The notes under the pieces: generated by a model
Told to the model about the DNA's origin: nothing
Database searches by the model: none
Seen by the model: only the letters and a program-made list of their open reading frames with translations
Origin: a virus
Virus record (IMG/VR): IMGVR_UViG_3300020190_000012
Span: 1-64,000 of that record
Direction: 5' to 3' (one strand)
DNA: 64,000 nt
Position numbers and translations under genes: made by a program
Shown here: positions 10,601 to 17,575 of the stretch, piece by piece
Position numbering within the stretch: the stretch's first letter is position 1
How the letters are laid out: the number at the start of each line of letters is the position of its first letter

Positions 10601-12585
10601 GCATACGCAACAAAGGTTCCATTTCCGACATCTCGCTCCCAAACTATATGCATGTTTCCATATCTGTCGTCAAACACGCGTGGGTGCCTATTATCTCCGC
10701 TGTACGTCAACTGCATCCAAGATCCATTGCTCGCTTGCTCCTGGCTCGTTGGGAGCTCAGAATACATAAACAATTGGTTAAGGCCATCAACTTGACTTTG
10801 ACACACAACGCGACAAGATGAAGATATGGCAGGATAAACACAGGATACAAGCTGACCAAGATTGTCTTCGCGAACATTCAAAGAAATTTCCGACACAGAG
10901 GCTGATTGACTTTCTGATCCTGACAAGAACGCAACATGAACGCACGGGATGTCATCGGAAATGACCAAGCCGCCTGGCCTGTTGATACCAGGACAAGCCT
11001 GAAGCTTCACCGAGTCTATATCAGACTTGACGTACGAGAATACGGTACCCCTGAAGGGGCCACTCAAGAATACGAGTGTGCCAATGTCGCTAACGCCATG
11101 CGCAGAGAGATCTTTTATAGTAGTGCATCTGAAAGTGGCTGAGGCCCCACTGAACTGCTGAACGGTTATAGCATTGCCGCCCAAACTGCTGAGAACCTGT
11201 CCGGCTAGAAGAGAGAATTTTGACTCAGAATATACATCTAGTCTGTCATCAATAATCTCTGCGTAAATACCCGAGGATTTCAACGCGATGTCTTCGTTTA
11301 TCTGGTTTGCAAGTGACTGCAAGGCAGAAGAAGACCATGTTGCGCTGAGAGATATCTCCTGACCGCCGGCTAGTCTTATAACTATAGCGGCGACTCCAGA
11401 TGGAGACGACTTTGGATGCACGGAATGCGTGAAGGCGGGAGGTTTAACAATCAGTCCACGCCCGATTGCCGACGGCATCACTTTGGCGACAGAAGAGGAG
11501 CTTGCCACAAAAACCCTTGTAACAGGTATGACCTGCCTCACCGAGACATCGCAATCGCCATCCTGCGAAGGTGTTTCCACATACGGCTTGCAGTATGAAA
11601 CCCAAGCACCATGATTGAAGGCATTCAAGCCCCTATCATCCGAATCATAGGGAGGGAAAAGAGATGAATTAGACTGAGACTTCGGATCGAAGAATTTTGC
11701 AGCAACCGACACATGATCGATGAGGTTACACCCACCAGATATGGACTCAAACTTTTTGCTGAAACCCTCTCCAACACTGATGTATTGTGAGTCTAGATGG
11801 GTAAGTTCTTGTTCTGTCTCAGACCCATAAGGGTCATACAGTGGACCAACAAGTGCCAGATCAGAGCAAGGTGCCTCTTGAGATATGAATCTGAGACCAT
11901 GGTCTGGAGATGATGTTGGATCAAGAACCACACAACCAGGCCTTGCTGGATCATTGGTAGCGGCAAGCGTCCTCAACACAGAAGGTACAAAATGCACATC
12001 TGATCCACCGTAAGACCAATTTTCCTCATTATCAGATATGTTGATCGGAACACGAACCAATGAATGTGCCGACATCTGATCTTGTGAGAAAATTTGGTTG
12101 GCTGTAAACTTTAGTACAGATCTACCCTTCTTGTTGGTGCGACCTGCATATTTCTTGTCTCCTATGCCTATCCTAAACGACGACGATGGAGGCCCATCAA
12201 CAACAATATTACACCTGTCGCCGTGCGCCACAAATTCCGGAGAAGCATGCACATGAAAATTCTTACTCTTGCCTGACTTGGGTCTCTTGACGAGAGCCGC
12301 ACATATGGCTTCAGATCCAAAACCGTCCTCCACATGACAGAATATGGCAAAATCGTCACTAGTTGGACGAACCCTAACTGCTCCAACAACAGACCCTGAC
12401 TCTGCAGAGGACCTGTGATGCCACTTCTTGCCACCATCGGTTGAGACTGGCAAAGATCCACCACGAGAGGCGTCTTCTATGGAGAATTTGCAACCGATTG
12501 CGCCATCAAGATCCAAATTGAAATGAACTTCCCTGCCACCATGGGAAGATTTCACATCAGTGATGTGGAGTTTAGGCTGTTTCAT
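4609..12585 (-). CDS. Giant tail-fibre/adhesin protein with propeller-like, RCC1-like and duplicated beta modules
   Basis: 2658 residues, the largest gene in the window. The ATG at 12585 overlaps the stop of the GT4 gene. Recognisable parts: BNR/sialidase-like blades with an hxhxWxxxxxG pattern near residues 645 (NMHIVWERDVGNG), 2008 (LHVAYESNETGTW), 2058 (LLVAWQERNGNHS) and 2608 (FYISWQDGRAGS); RCC1-like repeats near 1760-1850 (VSCGSNYCVALREDGQLVSW); and a module of about 110 residues present twice, near 760-880 and 2260-2380, each with SxxF, GEFTLSA or GEYITLSA, then DF and an RLIVAA or RVITAA strand. Ser, Asn and Gly are abundant throughout. It has no signal peptide or catalytic signature. 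It is most likely a very long host-recognition fibre or tail-tip scaffold; carbohydrate binding by the propellers is inference. Confidence 0.85.
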   Translation of the reverse strand: MKQPKLHITDVKSSHGGREVHFNLDLDGAIGCKFSIEDASRGGSLPVSTDGGKKWHHRSSAESGSVVGAVRVRPTSDDFAIFCHVEDGFGSEAICAALVKRPKSGKSKNFHVHASPEFVAHGDRCNIVVDGPPSSSFRIGIGDKKYAGRTNKKGRSVLKFTANQIFSQDQMSAHSLVRVPINISDNEENWSYGGSDVHFVPSVLRTLAATNDPARPGCVVLDPTSSPDHGLRFISQEAPCSDLALVGPLYDPYGSETEQELTHLDSQYISVGEGFSKKFESISGGCNLIDHVSVAAKFFDPKSQSNSSLFPPYDSDDRGLNAFNHGAWVSYCKPYVETPSQDGDCDVSVRQVIPVTRVFVASSSSVAKVMPSAIGRGLIVKPPAFTHSVHPKSSPSGVAAIVIRLAGGQEISLSATWSSSALQSLANQINEDIALKSSGIYAEIIDDRLDVYSESKFSLLAGQVLSSLGGNAITVQQFSGASATFRCTTIKDLSAHGVSDIGTLVFLSGPFRGTVFSYVKSDIDSVKLQACPGINRPGGLVISDDIPCVHVAFLSGSESQSASVSEISLNVREDNLGQLVSCVYPAISSSCRVVCQSQVDGLNQLFMYSELPTSQEQASNGSWMQLTYSGDNRHPRVFDDRYGNMHIVWERDVGNGTFVAYATIGPDSPIFSSKMLVADFCRSSSLDTSPVVAPAKRVSSVLSLEYSEGILELPFNSSNFLRGVIPSSSAYIKREFLGTCPLSIQFNEGNSSSFMSNVREMDGSQADFAGVFEGDLVETVILHIDPSGNTTNHIYSGSISFNGAILSIAGQTDEMSLTDSIFSPTGITFPSRAGVANFSGGEFTLSADKKSFDFSLTLSPFQALFQLRLIVAASHTPISIRTGWIKVADAGASVAMPRSDLVCLDYSPLQSKCCAIIPYHTDDSGRQFDGTHKSIGYMVDADVDIQPSFSFDGYILSGSAIGISPVISDVFSNDDGLQIRTDFYGISPFARDEQGRTFDNGTLNNDTDKLSGFKIGDFIAVHVIAIPPNSTQLTNSITFTTDILGVETVRSTVFARHAALSNRVLSTSTTFNSSVLVTNAARSVIFTIAANTSWQYALVYTKMPGTGAFLRNHSEDAVDDEFKNFLRGFSIRNDGLFNFDSNIMSVGKSAREFSDFIPLLSSLRLNDIHDNPSGVVQTSGLGYLESGGSSSFNLQCSDLVGSYWRTPSGSTFTRPAADGVDGVVCHYTVGVMLETVRFFARNTQTRQDWCNQVESAGGSCSRYYEGLVRTVYTGRAKIVVYCVSSESSSGNGGVPYAFEIHESSHIIDVSNQFRFTVGSMLIKDHEHAIRTSRAHLDPLRFEGPEMAEDLVPLAHRNMIFCMVNGDPQISHDWRVDVSDGRRQFDLCFGSFMSSISWFRHHDIGYRNGLAAGRFAVRISSIDISDNRLSMANGSQLSSFDMSMPSGFVQQANSFEQARNIDYLNSTSDPGDWINMAFNFSAVDDWLASPTGFMYSGIVFARQENQSRAVVLQPNASSDYEFDRTIYESDDYIYPWMYSVRRGKVGHGGIGSISQSGVFADSTEYSIFLRAKRIEPYRDDDSLVCPVGMVSPFLFVGGDQEAKIVRVTTNDFMGMSVKLTPGVGSLRLSALHPLYQKRAANIKVQEGDNGCVYVDSSGNLATDSSGELIDFFKSELGNGCLALVTNSADSYYDGVNTILIMLMISDSGILKGFVRLAQPDEDGEPNTELENAVVEAFQSDLTSLGSSWRDISVGSTFAICVDGTGSLVFLGEEPIGGFGLSSLPSGRFVAVSCGSNYCVALREDGQLVSWGFSLSLPSGTFLALGSGLYLRSDHHAVSSDVDIADAKCIAISYLASEDLKVIDSEGLLIQGGESEGDVAGSTAIVCFQGPFRVYLSTPNLSRRVLKYQKNPDETAEINDLIVDTYKDPFRSNIVIEHVSAVASEYSNDEFTLQSVDEMYGFALPSVCQFGSAFTTGGLSVSRIGQGAGIQRDPAIVVDKLAKLHVAYESNETGTWQINVCSMRDWDEAMKVSQTISRHDRVSNVPSISADGDGRLLVAWQERNGNHSRIAASVSSSKDPDVSDSCLLDRAIGFIRTFDADPYDPYLPTRFFRCGVFATVRPTQTSTFKFVVNFYLEDGSQLLYQSESTQNPNGWLLNGNTLSSEGQALDASNDYEIQFDAIPQDIKNQGVIRWELELQPMVSATSQESVGIIIQKSGPNVEQLDSSDAETWPNLREVLIGLTPTVTAASIRLVVVQESAGSAPVSFPSRQPSDYISLINGEITSNLSLPSGVTSIAGFTSGSQYRSFVIHIPAQVSYNGNTIDVEEFVQSTITFSAPIVAIVATPSDLAATDGVIGLLGTSWESAGSRAIRFTDGEYITLSANLRTIDFRVKKKSGSMYTQIRVITAAGQAQSIEKNGYIFCPFATQQRCSVPASYTNRTNENKLVHFRAKIFTDAEKQNPIAVYDSLNYPTYWDAGRGSFPVGGVVCYPGNTISASFIPRVSPSSSVQSAFADMSSASSTVGSTSVSELQRLSILPHTRYYVSVEAEIGGVTEQLDSGDAEIMCDPSSYLSRSISWSGVDGRISYLSSIHSDAKTPSVAGSDFGLFYISWQDGRAGSSYSVDDPSGFRSECRFATYDSSSVRWSSVDGEGGSRPLYDS

Positions 12586-13646
12586 TTTCTGGTCAAAGCC
12601 TCCGACATCTGATTTCTAACCGAAGAGATCGAAAACATTTCCTCGGCCCTTTTTTTTGCATTTTTTGCCTTTTTGGATGCGATGTCATAGTATTTTTCAA
12701 CAGCTTCAACAACTGCCCTCCTCACAGACTCCGATGTAATCACTGGCCAATACTTTGATGAGAATTGTGGATATCCATCCATAGAAGCCTGCTCCAAACC
12801 AGATGGTTCTATGACAAGGCCGCAGGAATCGTCAAAAAAGTCAGAAATTCCACCAGACTGTGTGCTCAGGATGGGTACCCCCGCCGCCATGGCCTGGGCA
12901 ACAGGTAGGCAAAAGCCCTCACCCCTTGACGCACACAGGAAGGCGTGGCAAGACGAATACAGCCCTGCCATGCTCCTTTCCGTCAACTCCCCCTCAACAA
13001 TCATGAAATGCTTCCTGAGAGATTCAGGCACGATCCTGACCACCTCCGCACGTGCGGCATGGGGTCGATCTGTCTTGATAAACAGACGAACTTGATGCCC
13101 GGTAGACATGGCCATAGAACACCCAAGAATTAGCGAAGACCAATTTTTCCTAGCCTTCCATGTACCCACAGACAGTATGACAAAATCGCCACCATCATAG
13201 CCCTTGGGAGAGGCGTGAAAATATGGATCCCCAACCATGTGATATATAACAGATGATGGTTTTTTTACCCCGGCTTTTTCAAATACTGATTTACAAAACT
13301 TGCTTGGATACCAAACATGAGAACATTTTGAGTTTATAGTTTTTATCCAATCTGCAGGTGGGTTTTCGCATTCAAATGTGCATATCCCAACCGTCATCTC
13401 CGAGCCATGAGCGAGACCGTTCCACCTTGGCGGTATGGAATGCCATATGCCGACTTGGGCGACTCCAGAAAAATCATTCTGAAGGGCTTGAGTGTCGTCA
13501 TGCGACATCCATGACTGGTTGATGCTAGGATGCATGCTTCTGACTCTAACTTGATGACCGCAAGACCTGAGCACATGCAAATAGCCAAGGGCGGCATGCC
13601 CAAACCCAGTGTTGTTTATAAAACAGGAATATTCTACCTTGCGCAT
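12582..13646 (-). CDS. GT4-family glycosyltransferase (GT-B fold)
   Basis: 354 residues, full length for the family. The N-terminal Rossmann half has the acceptor-side signature CFINNTGFGHAALGYLHVL. The C-terminal half has VILSVGTWKARKNW (start of the second Rossmann domain) and the donor-binding motif RGEGFCLPVAQAMAAGVP followed by SGG. In the canonical EX7E pair the first Glu is present but the second is Gln (VAQAM), which may alter the mechanism or donor. It is clearly related to the other GT4 in this window at 43866-45209 (shared VWxxSKFC and GEGFCLP motifs). It lies between two baseplate/fibre genes and overlaps the giant fibre gene, so it likely glycosylates virion or fibre proteins, or modifies host surface glycans (inference). 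Cytosolic: no membrane segment. Confidence 0.88.
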   Translation of the reverse strand: MRKVEYSCFINNTGFGHAALGYLHVLRSCGHQVRVRSMHPSINQSWMSHDDTQALQNDFSGVAQVGIWHSIPPRWNGLAHGSEMTVGICTFECENPPADWIKTINSKCSHVWYPSKFCKSVFEKAGVKKPSSVIYHMVGDPYFHASPKGYDGGDFVILSVGTWKARKNWSSLILGCSMAMSTGHQVRLFIKTDRPHAARAEVVRIVPESLRKHFMIVEGELTERSMAGLYSSCHAFLCASRGEGFCLPVAQAMAAGVPILSTQSGGISDFFDDSCGLVIEPSGLEQASMDGYPQFSSKYWPVITSESVRRAVVEAVEKYYDIASKKAKNAKKRAEEMFSISSVRNQMSEALTRK

Positions 13647-13647
13647 C

Positions 13648-16600
13648 TCATGTGCTGATCATCGTCAGTCCAGGGCCGGTTTCTCGAGCATCGTGGATAA
13701 CCCCAAAACTTCCATTAGAAAGGTTTCCTACAACCTGTCCAGAAGATTCCACCCTAACAATGCGACCAGCACTTGAACCTATGGCGCTTTCAGCCACAAG
13801 AAAAAGACCATCAGAAGTCACGGAAACATCAGAGGCATACAAACCATCAGGGCATGTGTACTGGAATGCCCTAGTCCCGTCAGACTCATTCACCACAACC
13901 ACCCTACCCCTATAACTCGCGTGCTTGGCAAGTGCCTGACCGACGAACGCATCAACCTCCCAAGAGTTTATCGGCGGTGCTGTTCCTGACTGAAAATCCA
14001 CACCAGAAAGCAGAAGTCTGCCGTCATCGAATACAACCGCGCTACCAAGAGTAAAATCAGAAACAGCAAAACTTGTGGCCCCACCAAACGCAAAAACTCC
14101 AGCCCAGTCTGACTTTCTCAGTTTGACAACGGTAGGAACAGTGGGCTGCTGGGTGTCTCCTTCATCGATCTCCTCGTCAATAACCGTCACTCTCAACTCT
14201 ATACTGGCAGGAGAAAAATTAGTCTCAATAAGGCTGCCATTAGACTCCTGCTCAATACGAATACGCAATCTGAGAACATAGGTGGTTCCAACCATCGCCT
14301 CACCGTCCCCACCAGGGGTGATGGTCGCTACAGCACTGTAGGCACGATCTTGACCCACTGCGACAGTGCCAGAAAAAGGCGGATTACCCTGGAGAACGGG
14401 AGCGATGTGACCAGGTTTTGTTGGATCATTAAGGAAGGAAACCACGTATGGATTTCCATCAGGATCTTGTGAATTGTTATCTTGGAATCGATATGAAACC
14501 CTGAATTCGAGAGCATTCTCTTGGGCCGCTATATTGAGGAAATATTCGTCTGAGTCTGGACGCAGACCAGCACGTATTCTATCAAAATTAATTGTACTGT
14601 TACAAATAAGCCAATGATCTCCCACATCCTCAGCAGATACAGGATGGTACACTGAATTTAGGTAGGTGAAATCACCCACAAACAGCCTGAGACCATTGAG
14701 AGTGTAATTCGCAGCAAGCAGAGAAGAATTGGTATATGATGTTCTTCCAACTACAGACGGTTCCAATCTGCAGAAAATTTGCAAACCTTCATCTCTTCCC
14801 TGAGTGGCCAGAAGCACTTTGTCGGCAGACAATTTTATCTGAAACACATTAGGTGGCCTGCCAGCAGTGACCACCTCATCAAGAGCGTTGCCACTAACAG
14901 AGTTTGAGCCCACAACGAGCGTGAACTTGGTCTTATCCGCGTTTCCTTCAAAAGTTACATCATCAGAAAAAACCATCTGCAAAATTCTGGTATAAGGATT
15001 GAGAACGGCACACAATGGGACAAACTGACCTCCGGTGGGAAGGGGCTCTGCGTTGCCGACCCCTCTCACAAATTTTGCGTCTCTAGATATCTGAAGAACT
15101 CTATTATTGTATGTATCAGACACTATATAGCCCTTATATGAAGTTCTCGATATTGAACTGACCTGATCGAAGCCAATGGTGGGAAGCCCGTTGGCAGACC
15201 ACACGCTAGACGGTCTTGAAGACTGGGCAGGAGATATTGGCAAATCAGCACCCATGTATCCAAACTCTGAGACAAAATCTTCCTTTAGTTGCTGTATCGA
15301 GTCGTTTGATGCATAAAAAATCTTGCCGATGTCCAACGGCGGCTTTATGCGAACACCAGAAGAACCCGAGGCGAAGTCAACAATTTCCGCGTTGCTCAAT
15401 GTGCATAAATTCCACTGATCTCTACGAGAAAATACAAATCCAGATTCTTCTCCGGTGGTTTTCATCAATATGGAAAAATCCTTGAGAACCGGAGCAGCAG
15501 AACGATCACTCGTAGCCCTCAAAGACACCTCGATATCCACTATGGTTGCAGACACATTCAACAACTCTCCACTCTGCGGCAGTGGCCCCTCAAAAAGGGA
15601 AGCATCCACATCTGCAGCTGAATTGCCATATCTATATCGCAATTCAATAGCAGAAGTGTTTGGGATATTGCCAGGATTCCATTCTATCGCATGAAGAATA
15701 AATGGCGAATTTGTAACATACCTATAACGTGCAAAACCTGTTGGCTGAAAAAATACTTCGGTCGTGGCTATGGTGGATGTTCGCACGTCGTCAATGTTGA
15801 AAGAAAAATCAACTGATCCATCTTCTATCTCAAACACCATTGAAGTTATTGCTCCACGCTCAAATGGAGTGAGGTCGTATTCAATCAACTTAAAATTATC
15901 CATGTCGGGATCTGGATTGGTAGTGACCTCGTTTGCAATGAGAACTATTTGTTTTGCAGTCGTGGTGCTTGTGGTGCCCTGATTGACTAAATAAAAAGAA
16001 ACTGCAGGGTGGACATCTGCTATACACCTAATATACATGAACAGTTTGTTGAAATTGCTCCAGTTGTTAGTGCTTGATATTATCTTACGGAATATGACCT
16101 TGCTTTTAACCCCAGAACGCAATTTAGCCGACTTGACCCCATCAGTCTGTACAGAAACATCGCCACTAATGCCAATAGTACTAGCTGCTGTCTCAACTGC
16201 AAAAGAAAAACCAGGAACTCCAGAATCAGCGCCATTTTCAAAACTATCCGCGAACAAAACAGTCTCTTCGTTTATAGTTGATGTGAGCGTGATGCCAGAA
16301 TCTTCTCCGGCTAGCACCAGTGTGTTCTGGTGGGCGTAGTGAGACTTCAATTCACCTTCGGTGTCAAAGGTGATAGCATTTAAGATTCCTGCTGTCTGCT
16401 TTTTACCTGCTATACAGCCACTACCAGGTGAGTAGGCTGCAGTTGTGGCTCCAAAATCCACAATACTGTCGGTGACTGTGCCGGGCACGTAAGTGATCGT
16501 GTTGACATGGTGGTCAGCGTGGTTGGGGTGAGATTTTCTGAAAGCAATGTTCTGCTGAAGTTGATTGACCGCAGTGACCTCACCAAGCAAAACCCTATCT

Positions 16601-17304
16601 CTTGTTTGCAGAGACCTCGCCAAGGATTCCAGTCCAGCATGACTGAGAGTTCCTGCATTCTGCAACTCAGAATGTTTCATCCTTGGCATGCGCTCATAGG
16701 CCAACTGACCAGATGCTATCTGCTCGGCATCCAAGTCTCCCACTCTGGCTCCTGGAAGAAAATTCTTAACCTCCCTGAGAAGATCGATCCTTGAAGGAGA
16801 GCCACGATGCTTGTGCTTGGCTATCTCAGAAAGCACGAGAGACCGAAATGATATTTGCTGCTTGACAGAATTGTCAATCTGATTGATGACGCTAGCCCCG
16901 GATGTAACTTTGGCTAGCCTTATGGCGTTCGGCAGATTGTATATCGGAGACCAAAATATTAAACCATTGCTTGGACCAAATCCTGGAACAACCCGCAGAA
17001 AAACATAAACGGTGTCGCCGGAAGGCAGCCCAGACAACTGGGCGGGACTTTCTATGTATACGGCTCTACCTTGGACGAAAGCCACGCCTGGAGACACATA
17101 TACATTCATACCGCCTTGAGAACTGATGGCTGTGGTAACTGACATTCCTGAAACCACTCCATCCCCGAAAAGGGAGTACATACCAAAGATCTGCCTGTCA
17201 ATGGTGAGAAATCTTTCCTGCTCCAAACGGACACTGACAGCCGCGTCTAACCTGTCGCGGAAGTCAAAATATCCTAGGCCGTAATATGGAGTCCTGCCTG
17301 CCAC
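13648..17304 (-). CDS. Baseplate/fibre protein with NHL-like repeats
   Basis: 1218 residues. The start is the GTG at 17304, supported by GAGGT five bases upstream; no ATG lies near. Residues 1-120 (LGYFDFRDRLDAAVSVRLEQ, then MNVYVSPGVAFVQGRAVYIE) resemble the anchor of many baseplate or fibre proteins that begin with a DUF4815-like architecture. Around 200-240 a histidine-containing fibre motif occurs (MKHSELQNAGTLSHAGLES), and around 265-275 a His cluster (SHPNHADHHVN). Near residue 720 an NHL-type blade is visible (GYIVSDTYNNRVLQIS), and the last 130 residues repeat that pattern (VSVTSDGLFLVAESA). It is a structural tail-tip component, most likely a fibre attached to the baseplate; the host ligand is unknown. 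Confidence 0.8.
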   Translation of the reverse strand: MAGRTPYYGLGYFDFRDRLDAAVSVRLEQERFLTIDRQIFGMYSLFGDGVVSGMSVTTAISSQGGMNVYVSPGVAFVQGRAVYIESPAQLSGLPSGDTVYVFLRVVPGFGPSNGLIFWSPIYNLPNAIRLAKVTSGASVINQIDNSVKQQISFRSLVLSEIAKHKHRGSPSRIDLLREVKNFLPGARVGDLDAEQIASGQLAYERMPRMKHSELQNAGTLSHAGLESLARSLQTRDRVLLGEVTAVNQLQQNIAFRKSHPNHADHHVNTITYVPGTVTDSIVDFGATTAAYSPGSGCIAGKKQTAGILNAITFDTEGELKSHYAHQNTLVLAGEDSGITLTSTINEETVLFADSFENGADSGVPGFSFAVETAASTIGISGDVSVQTDGVKSAKLRSGVKSKVIFRKIISSTNNWSNFNKLFMYIRCIADVHPAVSFYLVNQGTTSTTTAKQIVLIANEVTTNPDPDMDNFKLIEYDLTPFERGAITSMVFEIEDGSVDFSFNIDDVRTSTIATTEVFFQPTGFARYRYVTNSPFILHAIEWNPGNIPNTSAIELRYRYGNSAADVDASLFEGPLPQSGELLNVSATIVDIEVSLRATSDRSAAPVLKDFSILMKTTGEESGFVFSRRDQWNLCTLSNAEIVDFASGSSGVRIKPPLDIGKIFYASNDSIQQLKEDFVSEFGYMGADLPISPAQSSRPSSVWSANGLPTIGFDQVSSISRTSYKGYIVSDTYNNRVLQISRDAKFVRGVGNAEPLPTGGQFVPLCAVLNPYTRILQMVFSDDVTFEGNADKTKFTLVVGSNSVSGNALDEVVTAGRPPNVFQIKLSADKVLLATQGRDEGLQIFCRLEPSVVGRTSYTNSSLLAANYTLNGLRLFVGDFTYLNSVYHPVSAEDVGDHWLICNSTINFDRIRAGLRPDSDEYFLNIAAQENALEFRVSYRFQDNNSQDPDGNPYVVSFLNDPTKPGHIAPVLQGNPPFSGTVAVGQDRAYSAVATITPGGDGEAMVGTTYVLRLRIRIEQESNGSLIETNFSPASIELRVTVIDEEIDEGDTQQPTVPTVVKLRKSDWAGVFAFGGATSFAVSDFTLGSAVVFDDGRLLLSGVDFQSGTAPPINSWEVDAFVGQALAKHASYRGRVVVVNESDGTRAFQYTCPDGLYASDVSVTSDGLFLVAESAIGSSAGRIVRVESSGQVVGNLSNGSFGVIHDARETGPGLTMIST

Positions 17305-17306
17305 TT

Positions 17307-17513
17307 TTACCTCGACACGGTGCCGTTTCTGACTCCGACCCTTGCCTCACCTGCTGAATTTATAGAAGATAATGGGGTTAGACTCGTGCCTAGGATGCCA
17401 TCATTCAGATTTTTAACAACATCATTCCCTTGAGTTTTTCCTATTTCTTCTAGAACAACAGCACGTATGGCTTGCATCATATGCCTGCCTGCGTCATTGA
17501 TTTTTTCATTCAT
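17307..17513 (-). CDS. Small hypothetical protein in the baseplate block
   Basis: 68 residues. The ATG at 17513 has a near-perfect ribosome site (GAGGAGGCAATC ATG), and the stop lies two bases before the GTG of the next gene, so translation is probably coupled. The first 40 residues are predicted helical (INDAGRHMMQAIRAVVLEEI), and the tail is Ser/Gly-rich. No family recognised. Its position between the hub-like 1326-residue protein and the 1218-residue fibre suggests a small baseplate or connector component, but this rests on context only. Confidence 0.7.
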   Translation of the reverse strand: MNEKINDAGRHMMQAIRAVVLEEIGKTQGNDVVKNLNDGILGTSLTPLSSINSAGEARVGVRNGTVSR

Positions 17514-17575
17514 GATTGCCTCCTCAATTGTTTCAATTTTTTGGGACTATAACCTACAACATTTTAAGGTGTCGC
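17514..17575 (-). other. 62-bp intergenic spacer before the small baseplate gene
   Basis: One of the longest gaps in this tightly packed operon. On the minus strand it is AT-rich (an AAAAAATTGAAACAATTG stretch containing a short TTGAAACAA palindrome) and leads directly into the GAGGAGG ribosome site of the 68-residue gene. It could hold a promoter or a processing site, but no convincing -10/-35 pair or terminator is visible. Confidence 0.4.

Noticed and set aside
10355-10795. 146-codon plus-strand open frame
   Set aside because: Antisense to the giant fibre gene; no ribosome site and no domain pattern.
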